A DNA stretch of 64,000 nt from Sinorhizobium glycinis (GCF_001651865.1 NZ_LPUX01000061.1:310001-374000), one strand, 5' to 3'; shown: positions 26,160 to 35,233, counted from the stretch's first letter. Numbers and translations are program-made. Notes: generated by a model not told the origin, from the sequence alone.

Positions 26160-26561
26160 TCAGCCCTGTTGCGCCGACATGTCCATCCACATGAACTCCC
26201 AGACATGGCCGTCGAGATCCTGGAAGCTCACGCCATACATGGAGCCGTAGTCGATCGCCGGCTTCCACGGCTTGCCGCCGGCGGCGATCGCCTTGTCGAA
26301 CATCTCGTCGCATTCGGCCCGGCTCCCAGCTGAGAGGGCAGTGATGACTTCCGTGGTCCTCGCCGTGTCGCTGATCTCGCCGACAATAAAGCTGCGGAAT
26401 TTCGGCTCCGTCAGAAGCATGGCGAAAATATTGTCGTCGATGACCATGCAGGCCGCGGTGTCGTCCGAGAACTGCTCGTTGAAGGTGAAGCCGAGAGAGG
26501 AGAAGAAGGCCCGGGAGGCTTTCAGATCCTTGACGGGCAGGTTGACGAAAATCATGCGCAT
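26160..26561 (-). CDS. VOC-family (glyoxalase/bleomycin-resistance-like) protein
   Basis: The 133-residue protein has the two beta-alpha-beta-beta-beta modules of the vicinal oxygen chelate fold, with MIFVNLPVKDLKASRAFFSSLGF at the start and FQDLDGHVWEFMWMDM at the end. Members bind a metal and act on varied small molecules; the substrate cannot be told from the sequence. A GAGGAG site lies six bases before the ATG. The gene is divergent from panC. Confidence 0.85.
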   Translation of the reverse strand: MRMIFVNLPVKDLKASRAFFSSLGFTFNEQFSDDTAACMVIDDNIFAMLLTEPKFRSFIVGEISDTARTTEVITALSAGSRAECDEMFDKAIAAGGKPWKPAIDYGSMYGVSFQDLDGHVWEFMWMDMSAQQG

Positions 26562-26854
26562 GGGGTGCTCCTCGGAGTTGTTGATGCGCCAAGGACGAAG
26601 GCAAGTGGCCTCTGCCGACAGGTATGCGATTTTTTATCTGGCGTCGGGAATGCGGCTTTCAAGTGTTAGGTCACCTGAGTCTGCCTGTAACTGGTGGGCC
26701 GCCCTGCACACCATTTCCGTTTGTGTTTTTGCGCTGCACAAGATAGACCTTGCAGCCAAAATTTATGCAATTGCCTTTTCGCGGGGCTGGCTGCTCGCCA
26801 TATCAGCGAAACGGGACGTTTCTTTCCCGTCCCGGCGGATTGGAGGGTCCGGAG

Positions 26855-27730
26855 ATGAAGACGATAAGCACCATCGCCGGGTTGCGCGCAGCCCTTGCCG
26901 AGCACCGGCGCGGCGGTAAATCGATCGGCCTGGTTCCCACGATGGGCTATCTCCATGTCGGTCATATGGAACTCGTACGGCGCGCCCGCAGCGAGAATGA
27001 CGTGGTCGTGGCCAGCATTTTCGTCAATCCGCTGCAGTTCGGCCCGAACGAGGACCTCGCCAAATATCCGCGCGACCTTGCCCGCGACGAGAAGATGCTT
27101 GCCGAAGGCGGCGTCGATTTTCTCTTCGCGCCGGGGGTTTCGGACATGTACCCGCATCCGATGGAGACCGTGGTCGACCTGCCGAAGCTCGGCTCCGAGC
27201 TCGAAGGCTCGGTGAGGCCCGGGCATTTTGCCGGTGTCGCGACGGTCGTCACCAAGCTCTTCAATATCGTCCAGCCGGATCGGGCCTATTTCGGCGAGAA
27301 GGATTTCCAGCAGCTCCAGATCATCCGCCGTATGGTCGAGGACCTCGCCCAACCCGTGAGCGTCGTCGGTGTGCCGACGGTGCGGGAAGCCGACGGGCTC
27401 GCCTGCTCTTCACGCAACGTCTATCTGACGGCGGACGAGCGCCGGGCCGCCGCGATCGTGCCGAAGGCACTGGACGAGGCCCAGCGGCTGGTCGCGAGCG
27501 GCGTCACCGAGCCGGCTGCTCTTGAGAAAGGCGTCACCGAATTCCTTTCGAGCGAACCGCTGGCGCGACCGGAGGTCGTGGCGCTGCGCGATCCGGAAAC
27601 GCTCGAGCCGATCAGCGAGGTCGGCGAGAAGCCGGTGCTGCTCTTGCTCTTCGTCCGCTTCGGTACGACGAAGCTGCTCGACAATCGCGTCATCGCTCCA
27701 AAATCCGTCCGTTTTGCAAAGGTTGCCTGA
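26855..27730 (+). CDS. panC: Pantothenate synthetase PanC
   Basis: PanC joins pantoate and beta-alanine with ATP, the last step of vitamin B5 synthesis. The nucleotidyltransferase motif [13 protein letters not shown], the [13 protein letters not shown] segment and ERDFQQ-like [14 protein letters not shown] are present. ATG 26855 (291 residues) has a GGAGGGTCCGGAG site just upstream. The next gene, panB, starts two bases after the stop. Confidence 0.95.
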   Translation: MKTISTIAGLRAALAEHRRGGKSIGLVPTMGYLHVGHMELVRRARSENDVVVASIFVNPLQFGPNEDLAKYPRDLARDEKMLAEGGVDFLFAPGVSDMYPHPMETVVDLPKLGSELEGSVRPGHFAGVATVVTKLFNIVQPDRAYFGEKDFQQLQIIRRMVEDLAQPVSVVGVPTVREADGLACSSRNVYLTADERRAAAIVPKALDEAQRLVASGVTEPAALEKGVTEFLSSEPLARPEVVALRDPETLEPISEVGEKPVLLLLFVRFGTTKLLDNRVIAPKSVRFAKVA

Positions 27731-27732
27731 GA

Positions 27733-28554
27733 ATGAGCGTCCAGACCACGAAGCGGCGGCTGAGCCCCGCCAGTATCGAAGCCTTGAAGGGCGACCGTCC
27801 GATCGTCAGCCTCACCGCTTATACGACGCCGATCGCTCGGCTGCTCGATCCGCACGTCGACTTCCTGCTCGTCGGCGATTCGCTCGGCATGGTGCTTTAC
27901 GGCCTCGACACGACGGTCGGCGTCACCCTCGATATGATGATCGCCCATGGCCAGGCGGTGATGCGCGGCTCCGAGCGATCCTGCATCGTCATCGATCTTC
28001 CCTTCGGCTCCTATCAGGAATCGAAGGAACAGGCCTTCCGCAGCGCGGCGCGCATTCTGAAGGAAACCGGCTGTAGCGCTGTGAAGCTCGAGGGCGGGGC
28101 AGAAATGGCCGAGACGGTCGATTTCCTCGTCAGCCGCGGCATTCCGGTGCTAGGCCATGTCGGCCTGATGCCGCAACTGGTCAACACCACCGGCGGCTAT
28201 CGCTCCGTCGGGCGCAACGAGAAGGAAGTGGCGAAGATCCGCCGCGACGCCAAGGCGATCGATGACGCCGGAGCCTTTGCGATCGTCGTCGAAGGCACGG
28301 TCGAACCGGTCGCCCGGGAGATTACCACGACCCTGCGTTGCCCGACCATCGGCATCGGCGCATCGCCCGCTTGTGACGGCCAGATCCTCGTCTCCGACGA
28401 CATGCTCGGCATCTTCAACGACTTCAAGCCGCGCTTCGTGAAGCATTTCGCCGAGCTCGCCCCGGCGATCTCAAAGGCAGTTGAAGATTACGCCAACGAG
28501 GTCAAGGCCCGCACGTTCCCCGGGATCGAGCATACGTTCCAGGTAAAGCGTTGA
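27733..28554 (+). CDS. panB: 3-methyl-2-oxobutanoate hydroxymethyltransferase PanB
   Basis: PanB makes ketopantoate from alpha-ketoisovalerate with methylene-tetrahydrofolate. The 273-residue TIM-barrel enzyme has [13 protein letters not shown], the metal-binding [12 protein letters not shown] and the GHVGLMPQ motif. It forms an operon with panC, two consecutive branches of pantothenate synthesis. Confidence 0.95.
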   Translation: MSVQTTKRRLSPASIEALKGDRPIVSLTAYTTPIARLLDPHVDFLLVGDSLGMVLYGLDTTVGVTLDMMIAHGQAVMRGSERSCIVIDLPFGSYQESKEQAFRSAARILKETGCSAVKLEGGAEMAETVDFLVSRGIPVLGHVGLMPQLVNTTGGYRSVGRNEKEVAKIRRDAKAIDDAGAFAIVVEGTVEPVAREITTTLRCPTIGIGASPACDGQILVSDDMLGIFNDFKPRFVKHFAELAPAISKAVEDYANEVKARTFPGIEHTFQVKR

Positions 28555-28556
28555 AG

Positions 28557-28581
28557 GAGAGTGAAGCGTCCTCTCTTTTTT
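28557..28581 (+). terminator. Weak Rho-independent terminator after panB
   Basis: A five-base GAGAG/CTCTC stem with a nine-base loop is followed by TTTTTT, directly after the panB stop. The stem is short, so efficiency is uncertain. Confidence 0.45.
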
Positions 28582-28646
28582 CGAAGCGTCGAACTTCGTT
28601 GTCGCTTTCACTCCCGAGCGGACGATTCCGCAATCTGACCTAAGTG

Positions 28647-29069
28647 TTAGCTGTTCAGCTTCCGCAATGTTTCTTCATTGTACATCCCGTCGAACTCCCA
28701 ATGGAAATATCTTCGGAGATTTACCGTGCATTCGTACCAGGTGCTCGCCTCGCTGTTCTGAAGGATGCGATTGAGCTCCTCTTTGAGCGCGAGGAAAGAG
28801 TACCTATGGAAGAACAGAACCTTCGTTTGGGTTACGAACACACTGTCGTTGGTGGAGACAACGCACGAGAACCAATCGAACGATGCGCTTCCAGCAACAC
28901 CTATCTCGATGGAAAATTCAAAGATGACGTTGAACGGGTCCGTTGCCTCGAATCCCTTCTGCTTATCAAAATCAAAAACCCAATCTGATCCAGGAATGTC
29001 GCCGGAGGTTCCGCTTCCCAATACGAGACTCAATTTCTTTCCGCTCGAACTCGACATATGTGTTCCCAT
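28647..29069 (-). CDS. Hypothetical protein in an AT-rich patch
   Basis: I do not recognise this 140-residue protein. It has no signal peptide or membrane helix and is rich in aromatic residues (WVFDF, RYFHWEFDGMY). ATG 29069 has GAGG nine bases upstream; the frame is open to 29129, giving 20 more residues. The region 28620-29210 is clearly AT-richer than its neighbours and is flanked by core genes (panB and azlC), which points to acquired DNA. Two plus-strand frames overlap it (28765-29205 and 28644-28988) but have no good ribosome binding site. Confidence 0.5.
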   Translation of the reverse strand: MGTHMSSSSGKKLSLVLGSGTSGDIPGSDWVFDFDKQKGFEATDPFNVIFEFSIEIGVAGSASFDWFSCVVSTNDSVFVTQTKVLFFHRYSFLALKEELNRILQNSEASTWYECTVNLRRYFHWEFDGMYNEETLRKLNS

Positions 29070-29240
29070 TAAATCACCGCCTCGTGTGCGGCCAGATTTC
29101 GGCGATCCGGAAGCCATCATAAAATTCAATCAGAGCATCAGTGCAATTGAATTGTCCCGGCGCCTCGCAAGTCCTATCTGTCCGGCGGGCGTCTATCGGA
29201 TGTAGCACGCGCACAGCGAGCTTGCCGCGGGAGAGTATTC

Positions 29241-29957
29241 ATGAACAGAGACGAGTTCCGCGAGGGCGTGCGCGGTGGCTTTCCGATCATGGTAGCGGCG
29301 TCGCCGTTCGGCGCTTTGTTCGGGGCGCTGGCCGTCGACAACGGCTTTAGTATCGCCGATGCGGTGTTCATGAGCGCCGCGGTCTATGCCGGTGCAAGCC
29401 AGATGGTCGGCATCGAGCTGTTCGGCAACAATGTCCAGCCCTGGCTGGTGGTGCTCTCGGTTTTCGCCGTCAACTTCCGCCACGTGCTCTATTCGGCCTC
29501 GATCGCCAAACACATCCGTCACTTCACGCTGGTCCAGAAGTTCTTCGCCTTCTTCCTGCTGATCGATCCGCAATATGCGGAGAGCGAGAGGCGGGCCGAG
29601 CGCGGACTTCCAGTCAGCTTCTCCTGGTATCTCGGCTTCGGCCTGATCATCTATTTCCCCTGGCTCGTCAACACGGCAATCGGCGCAGTCTTCGGGCAGT
29701 TGATCGGCGATCCGAAGGCGATCGGTCTCGACGTGCTCTTGCCGATCTATTTCCTTGGGCTGGTGCTCGGCTTCCGCAAGCGCGACCGCTTTCTGCCTGT
29801 TGTCGCGGTCAGTGCGTTCGCCTCGGTTGCGGCCATGCATTTCGTCGGTTCGCCATGGCATGTCAGTATCGGCGCGCTCGCCGGCGTCCTGCTTGCGGCC
29901 TGCCTGCCGCAGGAACCGGGGCGAAGTGAAATGCCTGCCGTGGAAAAGGAGGCCTGA
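29241..29957 (+). CDS. azlC: AzlC-family branched-chain amino acid exporter, large subunit
   Basis: AzlC with AzlD (called YgaZ/YgaH or BrnFE elsewhere) exports branched-chain amino acids through the inner membrane. The 238-residue protein has several hydrophobic helices and the family segments PFGALFGALAVDNGFS, YAGASQMVGIELFG and NFRHVLYSASIA. A GGGAGAG site precedes the ATG, and azlD follows after three bases. Confidence 0.9.
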   Translation: MNRDEFREGVRGGFPIMVAASPFGALFGALAVDNGFSIADAVFMSAAVYAGASQMVGIELFGNNVQPWLVVLSVFAVNFRHVLYSASIAKHIRHFTLVQKFFAFFLLIDPQYAESERRAERGLPVSFSWYLGFGLIIYFPWLVNTAIGAVFGQLIGDPKAIGLDVLLPIYFLGLVLGFRKRDRFLPVVAVSAFASVAAMHFVGSPWHVSIGALAGVLLAACLPQEPGRSEMPAVEKEA

Positions 29958-29960
29958 GCC

Positions 29961-30269
29961 TTGGACGCCCAGCAGCTCAATCTGATCTATCTGATCATCG
30001 CCGCCGCAATCGCTACTTTCGCCACCCGCGTCGGCGGCTACGTGTTGATCACCCAGTTGAAGCACATCCCCCCACGCGTCGAGGCGGCGCTGAACGCGGT
30101 TCCTGCGGCCGTGCTGACGACACTTGTCGCGCCCGCCTTCGTCTATGGCGGTTACGACGTCGCCGCCTCGATGCTTGTCGCCTTCGCGGTCGGCCTGCGC
30201 TTCTCCACACTTCGAATGCTGCTCGTCGGCTGGGTTGCCGTGATGACGATCCGTCACCTGATCCTGTAG
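29961..30269 (+). CDS. azlD: AzlD-family small subunit of branched-chain amino acid exporter
   Basis: This 102-residue protein with about four membrane helices contains FATRVGGYVLI and VPAAVLTTLVAPAF, typical of AzlD. It starts with TTG, three bases after azlC, with AGGAGG inside the azlC end. The pair is expected to act as a heteromeric transporter. Confidence 0.88.
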   Translation: MDAQQLNLIYLIIAAAIATFATRVGGYVLITQLKHIPPRVEAALNAVPAAVLTTLVAPAFVYGGYDVAASMLVAFAVGLRFSTLRMLLVGWVAVMTIRHLIL

Positions 30270-30394
30270 GTAAGTTGCTGCGAGCAGACATCCTATTGGT
30301 TGCGAGTGCGGTGCATTGGCGCGGGCACAGTCCTGGACTATCATTCCGTCAATGCCGGAGAGGCATCTGCCCCTCCGGGCATGGAGGAGCGACA

Positions 30395-30634
30395 ATGATT
30401 ACCAGGATCTCGATTGCCCTTATGCTGGCGCTCGCGCCTCTCTCCGCCTTTGCCAATTCCTGCCCCAGTCAGATGGCCGCGATCGACGCGGCTATTCCGA
30501 ACGCCTCTCTTTCCGAGGCAGACATGGCCAAGGTCAAGGAGTTGCGGGCAAAGGGCGAGCAACTGCACCAGTCCGGCGATCACGCCGGTTCGGAGGCAGC
30601 ACTCGGCGAAGCCAAGAAAATGCTCGGAATTTGA
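30395..30634 (+). CDS. Small exported protein, function unknown
   Basis: The 79-residue protein starts at ATG 30395 with GGAGGAG five bases upstream. It has a Sec signal peptide (ITRISIALMLALAPLSAFA, cleavage after AFA) and a mature part of about 58 residues with one cysteine and two helices rich in Ala, Glu and Lys. A terminator follows. I know no function for it. Confidence 0.75.
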   Translation: MITRISIALMLALAPLSAFANSCPSQMAAIDAAIPNASLSEADMAKVKELRAKGEQLHQSGDHAGSEAALGEAKKMLGI

Positions 30635-30640
30635 ATGGAG

Positions 30641-30664
30641 AAGCCGGGCTTCGTCCCGGCTTTT
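30641..30664 (+). terminator. Rho-independent terminator after the small exported protein
   Basis: Stem AAGCCGGG / CCCGGCTT with loop CTTCGT and a following TTTC. It begins six bases after the stop codon. Confidence 0.8.
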
Positions 30665-30677
30665 CACCCTTCCTCTA

Positions 30678-30768
30678 CTGCGCGTTTCCTTAAATCGTGG
30701 CCAATTCAAGGATAAGACATGCAGCGCTCAACAGTGCTAGAGCGATCTTTGCGCGTCTTATAGACGCC
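30678..30768 (+). repeat. RIME1-type palindromic element, copy 3
   Basis: A diverged copy that shows TTCCTTAAATCG, GACATGCAGCG, GTGCTAGAGCGATCTTTGCGCGTCTTATAGACG. The second palindrome is incomplete. The following 190 bases up to the pepP end hold inverted repeats but no supported gene. Confidence 0.7.
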
Positions 30769-30961
30769 CGCGTTGCCGAGAGGAAAAAACGGAGATTTGT
30801 GTGTAATCCAGTAAAATTCTCGGGTTACACAGGAGCGCCGGGGTGCATATAACGGCGTCGTTGGTAGAGACATCGAACCTCCCAACGGAGGCCCGGCTGC
30901 CCCCTGTAGCCCCAGCCCACGCCGCCGGGCCTCCCTGCCAACCACCACACGCCAAGCTGAC

Positions 30962-32800
30962 TCAGCGTGAAACCGGTTCCGTTGCGGCCTTCAGCCATTT
31001 GCGCGTTTCGTCGCCAGCGATGAGCGGCATCAGCTTGTCCCGCGTTTGGGCGTGATACTCGTTCAACCAGGTGAGTTCCTCGTCGGTCAAGAGGGACGGC
31101 AGAATGAGCCGGCGATCGATCGGGCAGTAGGTCAGCGTGTCGAAGCCGAGCATCGGCTGGTCGCCGCCTTCGATTTCCGAAGCTTCCCGGACGACGACGA
31201 GGTTTTCGATGCGAATGCCGAAGGCGCCGGGTCGATAGTAGCCGGGCTCGTTGGAAAGAAACATGCCGGGCAGCAGTTCCTGGGTAGCAAGCCGGGCGAT
31301 CCGTTGCGGGCCTTCATGGACCGAGAGGTAGGAGCCGACCCCGTGGCCGGTGCCGTGCGCATAGTCGGCGCCCGCCTTCCAGAGCGCGATGCGAGCCAGC
31401 GGGTCGAGATCGACGCCGCGCGTGCCCTTGGGGAAGCGGGCCGTGCTGATCGCGATCATGCCCTTCAGCACAAGCGTGAAAAAGCGCTTCTGCTCCTCCG
31501 GCACGCTGCCGATTGCGACTGTGCGGGTGATGTCGGTCGTGCCGTTGATGTATTGCGCGCCCGAATCGATCAGGAACATGGTCCCCGCTTCGATCGGCCG
31601 GTCGGTGTCCGTCGTCACTCGGTAATGCATGATCGCGGCGTGTGAGCCGGCGCCGGCGATCGTGTCGAAGGAAATGTCCTTCAACGGGTTCTGCATGCGC
31701 TCGCCGGCCGTGGCGCGCACCGCCTCCAGCTTCTGCGCCGCGCCGATCTCCGTCACACTGCCGGGCTCGCTCTTGTCGAGCCAGGCGAGGAATTCGACCA
31801 TCGCCGCGCCGTCCTGCAAATGCGCGCGCAGCGAACCGGCGATCTCTGCAGCGTTCTTGCGGGCGCGGGGCAGGCGGGCGGGATCGGCGGCCTCGATGAC
31901 GGCGCCGCCCCCCGAGCGGATCAGTTCGCCGATCGCGAAGGGTGCGAGATCCGGATCGATCATGATTGCAGCGCCGGTCGACGCGAGGGACTCGAGCCGA
32001 TCGTCGAAATCCCCGGGGGGTGCGAGATCCGCAAGCTGCGTCAGGTAAGCCTCCTGTTCGATGCCGGTCTTGCGCTTGTCGAGGAAGAGCTCGGCGCGAC
32101 CATCCGCATGAATGATGGCGCGCGCCAATGGATGCGGCGTGTGCGGCACGTCGCTACCACGGATGTTGAAAGTCCAGGCGACGGAGGAGGGGTCGGTCAA
32201 CACCACCGCGGCCGCCTTGGTCTTTTCAACCGTCGCGGCAATCGCGGCGATCTTGTCCTTCGCCAGTCGACCCGCATGCTCGAGCGGCTGGATGGTCACG
32301 CGGCCGAGCGGAGCCGCAGGCCTGTCGGTCCAGAGCCGGTCCAGCGGATTGTGGTCGAGGAAAACCAGCGCGCCGCCGATTGTCGCGAGGGCCTTTTCGA
32401 GCCGGCGGACCTCCGCCGCTGTGTGCAGCCAGGGATCGAGGCCGAGACGGAAACCCTTCGGCGCCTGCGCCTCCAGCCAGGCATGCGGCGGCGCGCCAAC
32501 GAGGTCACCGCCGGCAAAAACGCTGCCATCCACCTGTTCCGTCAATTGGGTCACGTAGCGGCCGTCGACGAACACGATCGCTTCACGCAGCGTGACGAGC
32601 GCCACGCCAGCCGAGCCGGTAAAGCCGGTCAGCCACGAAAGCCGTTCCGATGAGGCCGGTACATATTCGCCCTGAAACTCGTCGGCACGCGGCACGAGAA
32701 AGCCGTCAATGCCGAGCGGCGCGAAAGCGGCGCGCAGGGCGGTGGTCCGCTCCTTGCCGAACTGGGGCGTGGAGGTGACATCGAAGGACTGAAACATCAT
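30962..32800 (-). CDS. Xaa-Pro aminopeptidase (M24B, aminopeptidase P type)
   Basis: The 612-residue protein has two N-terminal creatinase-like domains and a C-terminal pita-bread metallopeptidase domain, the three-domain layout of the long aminopeptidase P. The metal-binding residues are visible in DSGAQYINGTTDITRT (two Asp), GTGHGVGSY (His), NEPGYYRP (Glu) and RIENLVVV (Glu). The family removes an N-terminal residue next to proline in the cytoplasm. ATG 32800 is preceded by GGA at a suitable distance; TTG 32809 is an alternative. Confidence 0.9.
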   Translation of the reverse strand: MMFQSFDVTSTPQFGKERTTALRAAFAPLGIDGFLVPRADEFQGEYVPASSERLSWLTGFTGSAGVALVTLREAIVFVDGRYVTQLTEQVDGSVFAGGDLVGAPPHAWLEAQAPKGFRLGLDPWLHTAAEVRRLEKALATIGGALVFLDHNPLDRLWTDRPAAPLGRVTIQPLEHAGRLAKDKIAAIAATVEKTKAAAVVLTDPSSVAWTFNIRGSDVPHTPHPLARAIIHADGRAELFLDKRKTGIEQEAYLTQLADLAPPGDFDDRLESLASTGAAIMIDPDLAPFAIGELIRSGGGAVIEAADPARLPRARKNAAEIAGSLRAHLQDGAAMVEFLAWLDKSEPGSVTEIGAAQKLEAVRATAGERMQNPLKDISFDTIAGAGSHAAIMHYRVTTDTDRPIEAGTMFLIDSGAQYINGTTDITRTVAIGSVPEEQKRFFTLVLKGMIAISTARFPKGTRGVDLDPLARIALWKAGADYAHGTGHGVGSYLSVHEGPQRIARLATQELLPGMFLSNEPGYYRPGAFGIRIENLVVVREASEIEGGDQPMLGFDTLTYCPIDRRLILPSLLTDEELTWLNEYHAQTRDKLMPLIAGDETRKWLKAATEPVSR

Positions 32801-33049
32801 TAATTCCAATAGGCTTGGCGGAGAACCGCAGGGAAGGGTGGCGCCATGTTAACGGAAATGGCGCTTGGGGGGGAAGAGGCGACATCCTGCCATGAGCACC
32901 CGGCAAAGGCGGCCCTCCGCTTTGTCCATTTATCATACATATGCGCATCATGCATGGCTCCCATGCGGCAATGCACCTTTCTCTATTGAAATAATAGGGT
33001 ATAAGGGCGCCAACGAACACGGACGAACGTCCGGCAGTTCAAAAGACTG

Positions 33050-33204
33050 CAGTTCCGAGATCATTGGTCATCTGTTCTCCTCCTCCCTCAGGGTGGCCAA
33101 TTTCGGAACGGTAGAGCCCGCTTGAGCGCTCCTCCTCCTCAAGCTCGCGGGCATGGTCGGTCACAAGCCGGCCAGCAGGCGATGCTCCGGCATCGCCTTT
33201 GTTT
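33050..33204 (+). ncRNA. Probable small RNA with two anti-Shine-Dalgarno loops (alpha-r14/cuckoo-like)
   Basis: Three hairpins follow one another. Hairpin 1 (33053-33108) pairs TTCCGA with TCGGAA and ATTGG with CCAAT and exposes a loop containing CTCCTCCTCCC. Hairpin 2 (33116-33152) pairs GCCCGC with GCGGGC and TTGAG with CTCAA and exposes CTCCTCCTC. Hairpin 3 (33178-33197) is GGCGATGC-TCCG-GCATCGCC followed by TTTGTTT, a terminator. CU-rich loops complementary to ribosome binding sites mark the alpha-r14 RNAs of Sinorhizobium and the CcsR/cuckoo RNAs of Rhodobacter. The 5' end is a guess; no coding frame is convincing here. Confidence 0.6.
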
Positions 33205-33208
33205 CGGA

Positions 33209-33244
33209 AAGGCCGCCCGCCATGATGGCTCGGGCGGCCTTTTC
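33209..33244. terminator. Hairpin with T-tails between the small RNA and prmA
   Basis: The stem AAGGCCGCCCG / CGGGCGGCCTT (11 bases, loop of 11) has T-rich tails on both strands. It could terminate prmA transcription from the right, or back up the small RNA terminator from the left. Confidence 0.6.
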
Positions 33245-33324
33245 GTTTCCGGGCTATCGAGCGGAGTTGCACGGCGGCATGAAAAAGCGCCACTCGGCGG
33301 CGCTTCCTGCAAGAGGACAGGAGC

Positions 33325-34200
33325 CTATTTCGTCAGGTGGATCGTCACCCAGCCATTTCTCCAGATCGTGCGCACATGCTTGAGCCGTTGGCCGTTATAA
33401 GCCGCGAGCACTTTCCAGCGCTGTTCGGCGAGGATTCCGGAAAGGATGACCGAGCCGCCGAGAGCGAGATTGGCGACGAGCTCAGGGGCCATCTTCATCA
33501 GCGGCCGCGCCAGGATATTGGCAATGATGAGGTCGAAGGGGGCGTGTGCGCCGAAGGCTGTCGAATGAAAGCCGGGCGCGGTCGCGAAGGTCAGGCCGGC
33601 GACGACGCCGTTGCGGCGCGCATTCTCGCTTGCAACACGGGTTGCGACCGGATCGATGTCCGTCGCCAGCCCCCGCACATGCAGGAGCTTCCAGGCGGCA
33701 ATCGCCAGCACGCCGCTTCCAGTGCCTAGGTCGAGGACGTTGCCGACGCGCCGCGAGCGCGCGACCGAGGCAAGCATCTCCAGGCAGCCGGCGGTCGTGC
33801 CGTGATGGCCGGTGCCAAAGGCCTGCCCGGCATCGATTTCGATGGCGATCTCGCCCGTCCGCACCTTGTCGCGATCATGGGAGCCATGGACGACGAAACG
33901 GCCGGCACGCACGGGGGCGAGACCCTCCAGCGACTTGGCGATCCAGTCAATATCCGGGAGGACCTCGCGCTCCATCGGAAGGTGGCTGAAATCGGCGGCG
34001 AGCGCATCGGCAAGGCGGGATTTCACGCTCTCCTCTTCGTCCGCCATCATATAGACAGAGGCTTCCCAGACGTCGCGCTTCTCGTCGATTTCCATCGTCG
34101 CCACGGCGTAACCTTCTTCTTCGAAGGTCACGCTCATGACGTCGAGAATGGCTGCCGCCTGTGTCTCGGTGGTGGTGACGAAAAGACGTATCTCGCTCAA
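33325..34200 (-). CDS. prmA: Ribosomal protein L11 methyltransferase PrmA
   Basis: PrmA trimethylates ribosomal protein L11 using SAM. The N-terminal substrate-recognition domain is followed by the SAM-binding motif VLDLGTGSGVLAIAAWKL and the catalytic-loop motif DLIIANILARPL. The start is TTG 34200 (SEIRLFVTTTE follows), 291 residues; the frame is open further upstream, but that part is unconserved. GGAAAG lies upstream of the TTG. Confidence 0.92.
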   Translation of the reverse strand: MSEIRLFVTTTETQAAAILDVMSVTFEEEGYAVATMEIDEKRDVWEASVYMMADEEESVKSRLADALAADFSHLPMEREVLPDIDWIAKSLEGLAPVRAGRFVVHGSHDRDKVRTGEIAIEIDAGQAFGTGHHGTTAGCLEMLASVARSRRVGNVLDLGTGSGVLAIAAWKLLHVRGLATDIDPVATRVASENARRNGVVAGLTFATAPGFHSTAFGAHAPFDLIIANILARPLMKMAPELVANLALGGSVILSGILAEQRWKVLAAYNGQRLKHVRTIWRNGWVTIHLTK

Positions 34201-34291
34201 GGTTCTTTCCTTCGGCTGCCTACTGTAGCGGCAATTGGGCGTCTCAATCAGGCGCGCGAGGGTCGCCGCTATCATGATTGGCTCACAAACG

Positions 34292-34318
34292 CAAAGCGCC
34301 GGATTGACCGGCGCTTTG
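34292..34318 (-). terminator. Rho-independent terminator after the SCO gene
   Basis: A perfect 11-base stem CAAAGCGCCGG-ATTGA-CCGGCGCTTTG lies 19 bases beyond the SCO stop, between it and prmA. It is symmetric and may work in both directions. Confidence 0.75.
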
Positions 34319-34336
34319 GACGGAATGGAGCCGCGA

Positions 34337-34939
34337 TCAGCCCCTTACGAGGTTTTCAAGCTTCTTGACGGCGGTTTCGGGGTTTTCGCCATAGGAGATC
34401 GTGCCGCTGAATCTTCCATCGGCGTCGAGCAGGAAGACCGAAGCCGTATGGTCCATGGTGTAGTCGCCATCGGGCTTCGCTTCGTCGACCGGAACCTTCT
34501 TGTAGTAGACGCGGTAGCCCTTGACCATTTCGAGAACCTTGTCCGGCGGGCCGGAAATGCCGGTGATGCGCTTCGACACGTTGGAGACGTACTGGCCGAG
34601 GATTTCCGGCGTATCCCGTTCCGGGTCGACCGTGATGAAATAGGCCTGCAGTGTCTTGCCCTCCGGATCGACCTTTTCGAGCCAGGCGTTCAGTTCGAAC
34701 AGCGTCGTCGGGCAGACTTCGGGGCAATGAGTGAAGCCAAAGAAGAGCGCGGTCGGCTTACCGGTGAACGCCTTCTCGGTGATCGGCTGGCCGTCCTGGG
34801 CGACCAGCGTGAAGGGCACGCCGAAGGGGCCGGACGACGCCTGTTGCTTCGACTGGGTCATGTCGTAGGTGAGCCAGCCCAGAAGGGCCATCATCACGAG
34901 GATGGCTGCCCAAAGGGCAATGCGTATCGACTTCATCAT
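34337..34939 (-). CDS. SCO1/SenC family copper chaperone
   Basis: SCO proteins deliver copper to the CuA centre of cytochrome c oxidase. The 200-residue protein has an N-terminal membrane anchor (residues about 8-26) and a thioredoxin-like domain facing the periplasm. The copper ligands are visible in FTHCPEVCPTT (CxxxC) and TMDHTASVF (His). ATG 34939 has GGTGG just upstream. The small gene at 35075-35233 lies upstream in the same direction. Confidence 0.9.
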   Translation of the reverse strand: MMKSIRIALWAAILVMMALLGWLTYDMTQSKQQASSGPFGVPFTLVAQDGQPITEKAFTGKPTALFFGFTHCPEVCPTTLFELNAWLEKVDPEGKTLQAYFITVDPERDTPEILGQYVSNVSKRITGISGPPDKVLEMVKGYRVYYKKVPVDEAKPDGDYTMDHTASVFLLDADGRFSGTISYGENPETAVKKLENLVRG

Positions 34940-35074
34940 TGCCACCGTCTGCTGTGGCCGCATGCCGGCCGCCGAGTGAACACGAGACTCTGATAGCGTT
35001 TCGCCCTCGGCGGCGCAAAGGCACAATTGCCGCAGGCTTACGCTCCGTCAGCGGTTAGGAATTGCTCCCGCCCT

Positions 35075-35233
35075 TCAGAAGCACCATGAAACGCCCGTTT
35101 GGGCGAGCGCGAGGAAGATATCCGCCCCATGGGCGAGCCAGCCCTGGAAGGCGAACAGGCCGACAACCGCGAGCGCGCCCGTGAGAAGGGCGAGGACGAG
35201 AGGAGAAAGCGATCTATTCGTGTCCGTGCGCAT
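35075..35233 (-). CDS. Small membrane protein (52 residues), function unknown
   Basis: The frame reads MRTDTNRSLSPLVLALLTG and continues with one hydrophobic helix of about 20 residues (LVLALLTGALAVVGLFAF), a short polar part and the end TGVSWCF. It is too short for usual ORF cut-offs. Composition and codon use fit the genome. It lies 136 bases upstream of the SCO gene in the same orientation and may be cotranscribed. I know no function. Confidence 0.5.
   Translation of the reverse strand: MRTDTNRSLSPLVLALLTGALAVVGLFAFQGWLAHGADIFLALAQTGVSWCF

Noticed and set aside
28765..29205. Plus-strand frame of 146 codons overlapping the AT-rich orphan
   Set aside because: It has no good ribosome binding site. 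The minus-strand frame has a better start and more protein-like composition, though neither is certain.
30706..30948. Minus-strand frame of 80 codons next to pepP
   Set aside because: It reads through the RIME copy and an intergenic palindrome and has no family resemblance.
32940..33050. 6S RNA as an explanation for the structured gap beside pepP
   Set aside because: The fold is a chain of separate hairpins with CU-rich loops and a terminator, not one long hairpin with a central bubble.
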